DNA of 64,000 nt from WHTK01 sp963711035 (GCA_963711035.1 CAVQCN010000003.1:248001-312000), one strand, 5' to 3'; positions 1 to 8,434 are shown, numbered from the stretch's first letter. The notes: generated by a model not told the origin, from the letters alone. Program-made: numbers and translations.

Positions 1-338
1 TGCTTGGCCATGACCTCTTTGTTGGCGGTAACGACGTACTTGCCCGCGCCGAGAGCGCGGCGCATGTAATCGAACGCCGGCTGTTCGCCGCCGATGACCT
101 CCACCACCACGTCGACTTCCGGATCGTCGAGCAGGCGATCAGCATCGGTCGTGATCTGCGCGGCGCTGAGGCCGAGACGCTGGCGCGACGTGTCGCGCAC
201 GAGCGCGCCGACGACGTCGATAGGATGGCCGAGCTGTCGCGCATACACGTCGCGCTTCTCGGAGAGAATGCGGGCCACGCCGCCGCCGACGACGCCGGCG
301 CCGAGCAGCGCGACTTTGACGGGGCCGTGCCTAGCCAC
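1..338 (-). CDS. hom: Homoserine dehydrogenase, N-terminal part (cut by window edge)
   Basis: Homoserine dehydrogenase reduces aspartate semialdehyde to homoserine with NAD(P)H, the branch point to threonine and methionine. The visible 112 residues begin VARHGPVKVALLGAGVVGGG, a Rossmann GxGxxG start. They continue through a segment with the conserved 'VVVEVIGG' and 'VVTANKE' motifs of this family. The GTG start at 338 overlaps the probable TAG stop of the upstream PPIase gene (331-333), so the two are translationally coupled. The C-terminal substrate and ACT domains lie outside the window. Family assignment is firm; the full domain architecture cannot be seen. Confidence 0.88.
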   Translation of the reverse strand, partial: MARHGPVKVALLGAGVVGGGVARILSEKRDVYARQLGHPIDVVGALVRDTSRQRLGLSAAQITTDADRLLDDPEVDVVVEVIGGEQPAFDYMRRALGAGKYVVTANKEVMAK

Positions 339-1336
339 CGGTGGGCCTCACCGCAGCCTGGACCTTGACGGCCAGCTGCGTGAATCTGAGCTCTGCGTGA
401 GCGAGAAGGAGGAGCCGACAGCATCGCGCGTATGGTTGATGATCTGGTTGAGCGCGTAGTCGACGACCTTCTGCTTGGCCGCATCGTCCACGTCGCGCAT
501 TTGCTTGTCCCGCAGGTGGATGATGTAGAAGCCGTCCGGCTCTTCGATCACGTCGCTGATGGTGCCGACCTGCTGGGAGAAGATCTTGTCTTCCAGGTCG
601 GTCTCCATCGTGCCTTTCGGTATCCAGCCCAGCTCGCCAGCCGGAGCTTTGAGAGGGATCAATCGAGTCGGAGGCACGATGGGGGCCATGTCGGCGCCGT
701 TATCGAGCTTTCTCTTCAGCTGCAACGCCCTCGCTTCGGACGATACCTTGAGGAGACGAATGTCGACCTGCTCTGCTTGCGCCGGTACCTGCGCTCCGAG
801 CTGATCACGGAGTTTGGACTCGATGACATTGGCGCGGGCCATGTTCTCGAACTGGCTGAGGCTGTAGCCGGTTTGCTGGAGGTGAGAGGCGAGGAGCGCT
901 CGCTACCGTCTCTGGCGCAATCTCCTTGGAGAGGCCCAATTCTTTGCGAATTTCCGCATCCAGTTCATCATGGCTGACGTCGATGCCCTGACTCTTGGCG
1001 GCCTCGATTCAAGAGGCCTTCACGCTCGATCGGTGCTCAGGATGGAGGTGACGTAGTTGCTGAAGGCATTGCTGGACGCGAGGTCGGAGGAGCGTCGCGC
1101 CGTCGACAATGCGGCGCTCCACGTAGTTGTACTTGTACGTGTTGATTCCCGACGATGACGACCGTGTCGTTAGAGGACGCGAGCTTATCCGTGTAAAAGC
1201 CGTACGCGACGATGAGAATCGCGACCAGCACGACCAGAGAGATGCCACCAACCGCGAGGATGGTGTTACGTCGTTCTGAATCGATGCTCGACAGATCGAG
1301 GGTGCGGCTCATGAAGCTCCGCACACGCTGCATCAA
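331..1336 (-). pseudogene. Parvulin-type peptidyl-prolyl isomerase (SurA/PrsA-like), several frameshifts
   Basis: Predicted membrane-anchored foldase acting on secreted proteins. The start is TTG at 1336 or ATG at 1333 behind AAGGGGGG. An N-terminal segment has one membrane helix (NTILAVGGISLVVLVAILIV). The C-terminal part (about 840-420) carries a parvulin domain with 'GELGWIPKG' and 'DGFYIIHL'. Between about 1145 and 840 the reading frame changes at least four times. Recognisable SurA_N-like pieces (NTYKYNYVERRI, SDLASSNAFSNYVTSIL, IEAAKSQGIDVSHDELDAEI, ALLASHLQQTGYSLSQFENM) sit in different frames. A further shift near 410 restores a C-terminus ending ...VRPTGG with a TAG that overlaps hom. 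The intact pieces and the operon position suggest sequencing indels; a true pseudogene is the alternative. Confidence 0.7.
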
Positions 1337-1394
1337 CGCGGGGTGTCCCCCCTTGCAAAAATCGCGACCATTGTCGAGTTAGCTCGGGCGAAAC

Positions 1395-1775
1395 TCAAGA
1401 CCGGGAAGGGAAGACACCGGTGATGTGGATGTGTTCCGCCGTGAATGGCAGCAACGCCAGGTGACGGGCGCGCTTGAGTGCCGTCGTCAGCATGCGCTGG
1501 TGCCTCGCGCAGGTACCTGTCTTGCGTCGCGGTTCGATCTTGCCGCGGTCGGAGACGTAACGGCGCAGCCGTGCCGGCTCCTTGTAGTCGATGCTCACGA
1601 CCTTGTCGACGCAGAAGGAGCAGACGCGGCGGCGTCCGAAACGGCCACCGCCACCACCACGGCGCCGTGGGCGCTCCGGGCGATCAGTTCGCGGCGCGCC
1701 GGCCTCGCTGGTTGGGGCCTGCTGCGGTGCCTCGGATGGCGTCTGGCTGGTTTCTTCTGCTGTCGCTTCGCTCAC
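1395..1775 (-). CDS. rpsR: 30S ribosomal protein S18
   Basis: Small-subunit ribosomal protein that pairs with S6 on the platform of the 30S subunit. The conserved core (about residues 48-122) contains 'RVCSFCVDK', 'IDYKEPARLRRYVSDRGKI' and 'TGTCARHQRMLTTALKRAR'. The protein has 126 residues, longer than the usual 75-85. The extra is an N-terminal tail of about 45 residues rich in Glu, Pro and Thr, then a Gly/Arg run (GGGGGRFGRRR). It is the third gene of the classical rpsF-ssb-rpsR operon, 25 bp after ssb. The identification is very secure. Confidence 0.97.
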   Translation of the reverse strand: MSEATAEETSQTPSEAPQQAPTSEAGAPRTDRPERPRRRGGGGGRFGRRRVCSFCVDKVVSIDYKEPARLRRYVSDRGKIEPRRKTGTCARHQRMLTTALKRARHLALLPFTAEHIHITGVFPSRS

Positions 1776-1800
1776 TGGGTGCTCTTACCTCCGCGCCCTT

Positions 1801-2193
1801 CTACTCAAAGGGTAAATCATCAGGGTCAATGTCGCCACCAACGTCGGGCATCGCCGCGCCCTGCGGCCGGTCCAGGAACAGGACCTGATTGGCCACGACC
1901 TCCGTGCGATAGCGCTTCTGTCCATCCGGTCCGTCCCAACTGCGCGTGGCCAACCGGCCTTCGACGAAGACCTTGCGGCCTTTCTGCAGGTGCTGGCCCA
2001 GAAGCTCGGCCAGCTTGTTCCAGGTGACGATCGTGAACCACTCCGTCTCTTCGCGCCGCTCGCCGTCGCTTCCGAAGCTGCGGCTGACGGCGATGCGGAA
2101 GGTGGTTACGGCGCTGCCGTTTGCCGTGTAGCGCATCTCGGGGTCGGTACCAAGGTTGCCGATCAACATTACCTTGTTTAACCCGTCCGGCAT
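1801..2193 (-). CDS. ssb: Single-stranded DNA-binding protein
   Basis: Binds single-stranded DNA during replication, repair and recombination. The 130-residue protein has one OB fold starting 'LNKVMLIGNLGTDPEMRYT', with the typical 'EWFTIVTWNKLAE' and 'KVFVEGRL' segments. It ends in the acidic tail DPDDLPFE, the motif that recruits partner proteins. The linker between fold and tail is short (about 20 residues), so the protein is smaller than E. coli SSB (178 residues). It lies between rpsF and rpsR in the usual order. Confidence 0.97.
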   Translation of the reverse strand: MPDGLNKVMLIGNLGTDPEMRYTANGSAVTTFRIAVSRSFGSDGERREETEWFTIVTWNKLAELLGQHLQKGRKVFVEGRLATRSWDGPDGQKRYRTEVVANQVLFLDRPQGAAMPDVGGDIDPDDLPFE

Positions 2194-2240
2194 GGTCGTC
2201 TCCCTCCGCGGCGGCCCGGTCCTGAAGGGCCGGGGTCAGG

Positions 2241-2540
2241 CTATTCGCCGGCCTTGACGATCAGGTGACGAATGACGTCTTCCGAGATGCGTAGGCTGTT
2301 CTCGAACTCCACGATTTGGGTTGGGTCCATCTTGACCTGGCTGGCGACGTAGTTGCCTTCCATGTGGCGTTTGATCGGATAGGCCAAGCGGCGCCGCCCC
2401 CAATGGTTGACCTCGACGACCTCACCACCGTGGCTGGTGATCGACTGCGACACGCGGTCGATGCTTTCCGTGACCGCGTCGTCGCCGATCTCTGGGCTGA
2501 GGATCACGATCAGTTCGTAGTCTCGTAGGGCGGTGGCCAA
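2241..2540 (-). CDS. rpsF: 30S ribosomal protein S6
   Basis: S6 binds S18 and 16S rRNA on the 30S platform. The sequence 'RDYELIVILSPEIGDDAV', 'VVEVNHWGRRRLAYPIKRHMEGNY' and 'FENSLRISEDVIRHLIVK' is typical. The frame is open back to 2582, but I place the start at TTG 2540. It follows a good ribosome site (GGGAGAAG), gives the normal family length of 99 residues, and puts the hairpin at 2566-2592 in the leader. It is the first gene of the operon; its promoter is at 2620-2649. Confidence 0.95.
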   Translation of the reverse strand: MATALRDYELIVILSPEIGDDAVTESIDRVSQSITSHGGEVVEVNHWGRRRLAYPIKRHMEGNYVASQVKMDPTQIVEFENSLRISEDVIRHLIVKAGE

Positions 2541-2565
2541 ACTATTCTTCTCCCAAACAAAAATC

Positions 2566-2592
2566 GCCCGCGCTCTAATCAAGCCCGCGGGC
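2566..2592 (-). terminator. Terminator-like hairpin in the rpsF leader
   Basis: On the minus strand GCCCGCG and CGCGGGC pair across a 13-nt loop and are followed by GATTTTTG. The hairpin lies between the predicted promoter and the rpsF start, 25 nt before the TTG. It could be an attenuator or the S6:S18-binding autoregulatory element known from rpsF leaders in other bacteria. The sequence shows the stem and the U-run; the regulatory role is inference. Confidence 0.5.
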
Positions 2593-2619
2593 TTCGATCA
2601 TGCACTCGATAGCCGGGCT

Positions 2620-2649
2620 ATTGTAGAGATGCAGCCGGTGGCAAGTCAA
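2620..2649 (-). promoter_or_regulatory. Promoter of the rpsF-ssb-rpsR operon
   Basis: On the minus strand a -35 box TTGACT (2649-2644) and a -10 box TACAAT (2625-2620) are separated by 18 bp. Transcription would begin near 2613, giving a leader of about 70 nt that contains the hairpin at 2566-2592. Confidence 0.6.
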
Positions 2650-2724
2650 TTTGACCATCGCGCCCCGGGCCGCATGCTAGAATAATCGGCAACTGATCAT
2701 CTGGATGATCGTTAAGGGGTAGGG

Positions 2725-3867
2725 TTGCAAGAGGGCACTCGCGGGCGGTTACCGTTACCGGCCCTGATTCTCTCGTTCATCGTCGTCGCGATCTTCGCCG
2801 GCGCCGCTTCGGGTGCGGTGGTTGCGCTGCTGCTCGATAGCGGTGACAACGGTCCTTCGCCCAGCGGCGCCGCCGCTGCCAATCCAACGGCGGTCGTCGC
2901 AGCGGCGGGCAACACGGTGCCCGGTCTCGTGCAGAACGTCCTTCCCTCGGTCGTTACGATCATCGACGAGCCCCAGACGAGCGATCAGTCGAACACGGTC
3001 CTGGCCGCGGTGGGTTCCGGCTTCATCGTCGACGCGCGGGGGTATATCGTCACGAACGAGCACGTCGTGCATAACCCCGGCGCGCTGATAGTCGTACTGA
3101 GCGACGGTGAGGAGCGTCCGGCGGAACTCGTCTCGGCAGACGCCCCGTTTACCGATCTCGCCGTCATTCGGATTCAGCCGGGTGGTCTGCAAGCGTTGAG
3201 CTTCGGCGATTCTGACCGCCTGCAGTTGGGACAGCAAGTCGTCGCCATTGGAACGCCGCTTGGGACCGGCTTTCAAAACAGTGTTACCGTAGGCGTGGTG
3301 AGCGGGTTGCAACGCTTTTGGCTGCGGCAGGGCGTATACATGGAGGATCTCATTCAGACCGACGCGCCGCTCAACTCGGGCAATAGTGGCGGCCCCCTCA
3401 TCACCATGGACGGCAAGGTTGTCGGCATCAATAGCCTGGTCATTCACAGTAGCCAGCCGCTCGACACGGTGGAGTCTCAGGCCCCGCTCGAGCCGGTGAA
3501 CGACATGGGGTTGGCGATTTCCAGCCGGGTCATGCAGCCGATCATCGCGTCGATCATCGCGAGCGGCGAGTACCCGCGCCCCTACTTCGGCATCGACCAC
3601 GAGAACATCGACCCGAGCCTGGTCCAGAGTGAGGGGCTCGCCGTCAGCCAGGGTGCGCTGGTGACGAACGTGACGCCGGGAAGCCCAGCCGACAAGGCCG
3701 GCATCGAGACCGGCGACGTCCTGCTGCGCATCGGCCACACGGACATCACCAGCGACGTACCGTTCATCAACGCGCTGGCGGAGCAGGCGCCCGATCAGCC
3801 CGTCGACGTGCGGGTCTGGCGCAACGGCAACGTGATGACTACGACTGTGGATCTACAGCCGCGATGA
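2725..3867 (+). CDS. Membrane-anchored HtrA/DegP-family serine protease with PDZ domain
   Basis: Extracytoplasmic quality-control protease. Of 380 residues, about 11-37 form an N-terminal signal anchor. The chymotrypsin-like domain contains the triad His113 (TNEHVV), Asp144 (FTDLAV) and Ser221 (NSGNSGGPL). A single PDZ domain occupies about 290-375 (TPGSPADKAGIETGDVLL). The TTG start follows AAGGGGTAGGG. Its ATGA stop overlaps the start of the next anchored protein, so the two are probably made together. No key residue is missing, so it should be active. Confidence 0.93.
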   Translation: MQEGTRGRLPLPALILSFIVVAIFAGAASGAVVALLLDSGDNGPSPSGAAAANPTAVVAAAGNTVPGLVQNVLPSVVTIIDEPQTSDQSNTVLAAVGSGFIVDARGYIVTNEHVVHNPGALIVVLSDGEERPAELVSADAPFTDLAVIRIQPGGLQALSFGDSDRLQLGQQVVAIGTPLGTGFQNSVTVGVVSGLQRFWLRQGVYMEDLIQTDAPLNSGNSGGPLITMDGKVVGINSLVIHSSQPLDTVESQAPLEPVNDMGLAISSRVMQPIIASIIASGEYPRPYFGIDHENIDPSLVQSEGLAVSQGALVTNVTPGSPADKAGIETGDVLLRIGHTDITSDVPFINALAEQAPDQPVDVRVWRNGNVMTTTVDLQPR

Positions 3868-5576
3868 GCGAGCAGGGACCGTTCGAGCACAGGCGCGAAG
3901 GGCGCGGCGGCGGCCGCCCCCGCGATGAGGGCGCCCGCAAGATCCTCATCGGCATGGGCGTGGTCGGCGTCATCCTGCTCATCCTCATCCTGCCGCCGAT
4001 CTCGCTGCTGTCCGGCGGCAATTCGGGCGGCCCGGCCGTGCCGCCAGGCGTGACCGGGAGTGAGATTGCGACGCAGAGCGGTAGTAACGCCCTGGTGCCC
4101 AAGGCGCCGGACGGCTTCGAGGTGCTCAGCGTCCTCAACACCAACCTGAGCGACAAGGGGTTGCAGGGCCCCTTCGTGCTCACGGTCAAGCTGCTGCAGC
4201 CGGTGACGGACGGACGCAACCTGGGCCTCTACACGTACAAAGACAACCAGTGGACTCGCATCGCTGCCGGCACGCTGTCGGAAAACGGCGTCGAGGTGAA
4301 GGCTCAGGTGGCGACGATCCCCGACAACGTCGCCGTCCTGCGCCGCACGACGAGCGCGGCCGAGGTCAGCGGCTGGTTGCCCGCTGGCGCTCAACCAGAC
4401 GCCAACGCGCTCTCCGTCCTGACCACGATCAATCCACTAGGAGTCACGCCGGCTGCAGACGGCAGCCTGGCAGGCACCCAGACTGATGTGCCCGATGTCC
4501 AGGGAAACGTTATCCCCACGGTGCGCGCCACGTCACCGGAGGAGATTGACGCAGTCAACACGATCCTGACCTCGCCCAACCTGCAAGACGCGCACGTGCA
4601 GGCGCTGGTGCAATTGGCCCTGCAGCCCGGCAACGCCGGCGTCGACCTCGATTACCGTAACGTGGCGCCGGCCCGCAAGGCGGACTTCACGCAGTTCGTG
4701 ACGTCTCTGGCGCAGCAGCTGCATCAGTCCGACCGGAGCCTGACCCTGACGCTGCCGATGCCCGTGCAGACGGGCGTGAGCTGGGACACCGGCGCCTACG
4801 ATTGGGCCGCGCTGTCCGGCGTGGCCGACTCGCTGAACCTCGCCGCCGAGCTCGACCCCTCCGCGTACTACGACAAGATGGACGCGGTCCTCGGTTACCT
4901 CAAGCAGAGCGTCGATCTGAGGAAAGTCCACCTCATCGTCACGCGAAAGAGCATCGAGAAGGCCTCGGACGGCTCGCTCTCGTTCCTCACGCTGCACGAC
5001 GCGCTGAGCCGCGCCACGGACATCGAAGTGCGGACCACCACGCCGATCGTCGCCAACTCGTCTGTCGTCATCGTGGGCAAAAACATCTTCACGGACGATG
5101 GCGCGAGCGGTCTCTTGTGGGATCAAAACGCCGACGCCGTTTCCTTCTCCTATCCGGGTACCGGCGGCCAGCGTACGGTCTGGATACAGAACAGGCTCAG
5201 CCTCGCCTTCCAGCTGGACCTGGCGCAGCGCTACGGCCTCGGCGGCATCGCCATCGACGACGTTTCCCAGAACGACGCGGCGCCGGACGTCTGGAACCTC
5301 GTCGCGAGTTACGGCGAGACGGGCAGCGTCGACCTCGTGGCGCCGAATAGCGTCATGCTGAAGCCGACATGGAAGGTGCAGGCCGGCTCGGCCGAGCCTG
5401 GCTCCAAGGGCAACCTGGTCTGGAAGGCGCCCGCGCAGGCCGGCTCCTATGAGATCCAGCTCATCGTCAGCGATGGCGTCATCTGGGCAGAGCAGAAGAT
5501 CAACCTGGACGTCACCCCGCAATCCTCCGCGGACTCGTCGAACGAACCGACGCCGACCACTACGGCCTCGCGGTAG
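3864..5576 (+). CDS. Membrane-anchored protein with degenerate GH18 (YaaH-like) domain
   Basis: A 570-residue protein with a short basic cytoplasmic N-terminus, one membrane helix at about 27-48, and a large outside part. Residues about 220-490 resemble the GH18/YaaH barrel: 'AGVDLDYRNV', then 'FTQFVTSLAQQLH', and near the end 'YGLGGIAIDDV'. In active GH18 enzymes the DxDxE motif ends in a catalytic Glu; here that position is Arg265. The domain is therefore probably a non-catalytic glycan-binding relative. A final beta-rich domain (about 500-555) looks Ig/cadherin-like. It overlaps the HtrA gene by 4 bp. The exact role is unknown. Confidence 0.7.
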   Translation: MSEQGPFEHRREGRGGGRPRDEGARKILIGMGVVGVILLILILPPISLLSGGNSGGPAVPPGVTGSEIATQSGSNALVPKAPDGFEVLSVLNTNLSDKGLQGPFVLTVKLLQPVTDGRNLGLYTYKDNQWTRIAAGTLSENGVEVKAQVATIPDNVAVLRRTTSAAEVSGWLPAGAQPDANALSVLTTINPLGVTPAADGSLAGTQTDVPDVQGNVIPTVRATSPEEIDAVNTILTSPNLQDAHVQALVQLALQPGNAGVDLDYRNVAPARKADFTQFVTSLAQQLHQSDRSLTLTLPMPVQTGVSWDTGAYDWAALSGVADSLNLAAELDPSAYYDKMDAVLGYLKQSVDLRKVHLIVTRKSIEKASDGSLSFLTLHDALSRATDIEVRTTTPIVANSSVVIVGKNIFTDDGASGLLWDQNADAVSFSYPGTGGQRTVWIQNRLSLAFQLDLAQRYGLGGIAIDDVSQNDAAPDVWNLVASYGETGSVDLVAPNSVMLKPTWKVQAGSAEPGSKGNLVWKAPAQAGSYEIQLIVSDGVIWAEQKINLDVTPQSSADSSNEPTPTTTASR

Positions 5577-5584
5577 CTATCGCC

Positions 5585-6130
5585 ATGCCGATGCGTGTAA
5601 TCGGCGGCGTTGCCGGCGGCATGACGCTGAAAGGTCCGCCGCGTAGCGGTGTGCGACCCACGACCGACCGCGTGCGCGAAGCCATTTTCGACGTGCTGGC
5701 AGCGCGCGATGCCCCGATGGACCGCGTACTCGACCTTTACAGCGGCACGGGCGCCATGGGTATCGAGGCGCTGAGCCGGGGCGCCGAACACTGCGACTTC
5801 GTCGAGGCGGATGCCCGCGCTGCCGACGTGGTCCGGGAGAACCTGCGCCGCACTCGACTGGCGGAGCGAGGCACCGTGCTGCCGCTACCAGTCGCCCGCG
5901 CCGTGAGCCGCCTGCAGGGACCGTACGACCTTGTAGTCGCTGACCCGCCCTATGAGTATGATCGGGCCGAGGCGGAGATCACGGCGGTCGTGGACGCCGG
6001 CCTGCTCGCTGCCGAGGGAACGGTGGTGGTCGAGCACTCCAGCCGTCACCATTGGCCGGAGACGCTGGGCGGTCTGGTGCGCAGCTTCAACCGGCGCTAC
6101 GGTGATACGAACGTCAGCATCTACGAATGA
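5585..6130 (+). CDS. rsmD: 16S rRNA (guanine(966)-N(2))-methyltransferase
   Basis: Methylates G966 of 16S rRNA using SAM. The 181-residue length matches the family. Motifs visible are 'MRVIGGVAGG' at the N-terminus, 'RPTTDRVREAIFDVL', the SAM-binding 'VLDLYSGTGAMGIEALSRGA' and the catalytic 'VADPPYE'. The start could also be the second ATG at 5591. It is followed by coaD, a pairing common in many bacteria. Confidence 0.95.
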   Translation: MPMRVIGGVAGGMTLKGPPRSGVRPTTDRVREAIFDVLAARDAPMDRVLDLYSGTGAMGIEALSRGAEHCDFVEADARAADVVRENLRRTRLAERGTVLPLPVARAVSRLQGPYDLVVADPPYEYDRAEAEITAVVDAGLLAAEGTVVVEHSSRHHWPETLGGLVRSFNRRYGDTNVSIYE

Positions 6131-6187
6131 GGGACGAATGCAACCAGTGACCCAGGGCCTCGTCGAAGCCGCAAGCGGGCTGCGCTC

Positions 6188-6664
6188 ATGACCGTCGCGT
6201 TGTACGCTGGCCGCTTCGATCCCGTCACCAACGGGCACCTCGACATTGCCCGTCGCGCCGCCGCCCTCTTCGACCGCCTCGTGGTCGGCGTCGCGGACTC
6301 CAAGTCGACGATGTTCGCCACGGACGAGCGCGTCCAGCTCTTCACCGAGGCGATCAAGGATCACGCCCACGTGAGCGTGCTGCCCTATCGTGGCCTCACG
6401 GTCGACTTCGCCCGGACTCAGGGCGTGACTGTCCTCATCCGCAGTATGCGCGGCGCCACCGACTTCGAAGCCGAATTCGATATGGCCCTCATGAACCGCA
6501 AGATGGCCCCCGAGATCGAGTCGCTCTATATGATCTCGCGCCTTGAGAACCTGTTCATCAGCGGCACCCGCATCCGTGAAGTCGCCTCGCTGGGTTACGA
6601 CGTGGCCGACCTTGTGCCGGCGCACGTCGCGCGGGCGCTGCGCACCAAGCTGGGTCAGGATTAG
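6188..6664 (+). CDS. coaD: Phosphopantetheine adenylyltransferase
   Basis: Fourth step of coenzyme A synthesis: ATP plus 4'-phosphopantetheine gives dephospho-CoA. The 158-residue sequence begins 'VALYAGRFDPVTNGHLDIARRA', with the nucleotidyltransferase HxGH-type motif (NGHLD). It continues with 'LIRSMRGATDFEAEFDMALMNR' and the C-terminal 'FISGTRIREVASLG' (ISSTxVRE in most homologues). It follows rsmD and precedes the coiled-coil gene by 3 bp. Confidence 0.96.
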   Translation: MTVALYAGRFDPVTNGHLDIARRAAALFDRLVVGVADSKSTMFATDERVQLFTEAIKDHAHVSVLPYRGLTVDFARTQGVTVLIRSMRGATDFEAEFDMALMNRKMAPEIESLYMISRLENLFISGTRIREVASLGYDVADLVPAHVARALRTKLGQD

Positions 6665-6667
6665 CGC

Positions 6668-7255
6668 GTGGACATCCTTCACCTCATCGACCGTCTGGAA
6701 GAGCTCGTCGCGGAGGCGCGCCGCATGCCGATCGGCCAGGGTGTGGTCATCGACAGGCGCCGCCTGCTGGAGCTCGTGGACCAGATGCGCTCCTCTGTGC
6801 CGTGGGAAGTGCGTGATGCGCGCGACATTGTGAACGAGCGCGACGCCGTCCTGGAAGAGGCGCGCCGCGAGGGTGAGGGCATCATCCACGGCGCCGAGCT
6901 GCAGGCGCAGGAGATGCTGGAAGAGCACTCGCTGGTGCAGCAGGCGGAGCGACAGGCGCAGCAGGTGCAACAGCGGGCCGAAGAACGGGCGCAACTGACG
7001 CTGGACCAGGCGCAGGAGCAGGTGCAGGCCCGCCTGCGCCAGGCCGAGCAGGCCGCCAACAACCAGATGGACGAGGCCGACCGCTACGCGCTGGAAATGC
7101 TGCGGCGTTTGGAGCAGCAGCTCGCCGCATTTAGCGCCACGGTGCGCGGCGGTATCGATGCGCTGGAAGAGCGTGCTGCACCACCGCCTCAGCCTGCGAC
7201 ACCCAGCGAGCCGACCTACTACGACGATGACGACGAAGAAGACGGGGATTCGTAG
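6668..7255 (+). CDS. Coiled-coil protein, DivIVA / ATP synthase b-like
   Basis: A 195-residue GTG-start protein. Residues about 1-55 are conserved-looking (VVIDRRRLLELVDQMRSSVPWEVRDARDI). Residues about 55-165 are a long Gln/Glu/Arg-rich coiled coil. The tail is proline-rich and ends in an acidic run (DDDDEEDGD). Genes of this type follow coaD in many Gram-positive and Chloroflexota genomes and are often named cell-division initiation or V-ATPase-subunit-like proteins. A structural role at the envelope is likely but not shown. Confidence 0.75.
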   Translation: MDILHLIDRLEELVAEARRMPIGQGVVIDRRRLLELVDQMRSSVPWEVRDARDIVNERDAVLEEARREGEGIIHGAELQAQEMLEEHSLVQQAERQAQQVQQRAEERAQLTLDQAQEQVQARLRQAEQAANNQMDEADRYALEMLRRLEQQLAAFSATVRGGIDALEERAAPPPQPATPSEPTYYDDDDEEDGDS

Positions 7256-7448
7256 CCTTACCACAAGCCGCGAGCTTCAGCACTGGTTCTATCTCCAATC
7301 GCCCAGAGAAATGTCGCAAGCGATGGGTAGTCGCGGCGATTTTGCCCAATCTGAGGCGTCTCAATCCTGTGGATATCACCAGTGGTTACGTTCATACCCT
7401 GTATTGACTACGCGATAAGATGAGCGCGTAAAGCGCAGGAGAGTGTCT

Positions 7449-8190
7449 ATGCATAACGTGCTTCTGGTAGCTGCGGCGTTTCTCGCGTCCGCCGTCGAAA
7501 TGGTCGAGGCGCTGACCATCATCATAGCTGTGGGCATCACGCGCGGCTGGCGATCTGCCTTCCTCGGCGTGATTGCCGCCTCGGTTGCGCTCGTCGTCAT
7601 CGTCGGGGCGCTGGGCAAGTCGCTGGTCGATTACGTGCCGCTTGGCGACCTTCAGGTGACCGTCGGTATTCTGCTGTTGATCTTCGGCATGCAGTGGCTG
7701 CGCAAGGCCATCCTGCGTGCCTCCGGGCTGAAGAGCATGCACGACGAGGACAGGATCTTCCAGGAAGAAGTCGAGGAGCTGGAGCACGCGGCCGGCGGCC
7801 ACGACTGGACCGGCTTCGTCGTCTCGTTCAAGGGTGTGTTCCTCGAGGGCCTTGAGGTCGCGTTCATCGTCATCACGTTCGGCGCCAACTCGGGCCGCCT
7901 CGACCTCGCTGCCGGCGGCGCCGTCGCTGCCTTCTTCGTCGTCTCGGCCATCGGCATCGTCGTCCACCGGCCGCTGACCCAGGTGCCCGGAGAACGCCAT
8001 CAAGCACGGCGTCGGCGTCATGCTGATGTCCTTCGGGACGTTCTGGGGCGCCGAGGGCGTCGGCGTTGACTGGGCGCTGAAGGAGCCGACCATCCTGATC
8101 CTGGCCGCGCTCTATTGGCTGACGTCGCTGGTCCTGATCTCGATGCTCAAGCGCTCCGAGAGCGCCGTGCTGCAGGAGGCGACGGCCTGA
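7449..8190 (+). CDS. COG4280-type integral membrane protein, one frameshift
   Basis: Polytopic membrane protein with about six helices. The start ATG 7449 follows GCAGGAGA; GTG 7443 is an alternative. Two half-repeats each carry an ExxE motif within a helix: 'ASAVEMVEALTIIIAVG' near the N-terminus and 'VFLEGLEVAFIVITFG' about 125 residues later. This arrangement resembles FTR1 and UPF0016-type metal transporters. One extra base near 7988-7991 shifts the frame. Removing it continues the protein as ENAIKHGVGVMLMSFGTFWG... to TGA at 8188-8190. The stop overlaps the ATG of the next small membrane gene (TGATG). A cation-transport role is a guess from the motif pattern. Confidence 0.7.
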
Positions 8191-8393
8191 TGAAGTACGT
8201 CGTCGGCTTCTTCGAGTTCTGGTATGACTTCATCGTCGGAGACTCGATCCTGCTCGCCATCGGCGGCGTCTTGATCCTGGCGCTGGGCTACGCGCTCGTG
8301 CAGGCAGGTTCGCAGGGCGCTGCCGAGGTGATCATGCCGGCCATCGCGGTCGTCACGATCATCATCAGCGTGCCGATCCTCAAGCGCCGCTAG
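8190..8393 (+). CDS. Small two-helix membrane protein coupled to the COG4280-type gene
   Basis: A 67-residue protein starting MKYVVGFFEFWYDFIVGDS. It has two hydrophobic segments (about 17-36 and 43-62) and a basic end (LKRR). The ATG overlaps the stop of the preceding transporter-like gene, which indicates translational coupling and probably a shared complex. I do not recognise a named family. Confidence 0.7.
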   Translation: MKYVVGFFEFWYDFIVGDSILLAIGGVLILALGYALVQAGSQGAAEVIMPAIAVVTIIISVPILKRR

Positions 8394-8418
8394 GCCAGGC
8401 ACTGCGTTGCGGCGGAGT

Positions 8419-8434
8419 GCGACCTTCAGGTCGC
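8419..8434. repeat. Perfect palindrome between convergent genes
   Basis: GCGACCTTCAGGTCGC is a perfect 16-bp palindrome lying between the convergent membrane gene and lipoprotein gene. It has no U-run. It may act as a weak bidirectional terminator, or it may be a REP-like element. Confidence 0.4.

Noticed and set aside
2651..2683. Promoter of the HtrA gene (TTGACC ... TAGAAT)
   Set aside because: Spacing is 21 bp, too long for a normal sigma-70 promoter; an extended -10 alone is possible but not strong enough to list.
4533..5522. 329-codon minus-strand open frame
   Set aside because: Antisense of the GH18-like gene, with Arg/Val/Asp-rich shadow composition.
5885..7264. 459-codon minus-strand open frame
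   Set aside because: Antisense of rsmD, coaD and the coiled-coil gene, which are all clear genes on the plus strand; high GC keeps reverse frames open.
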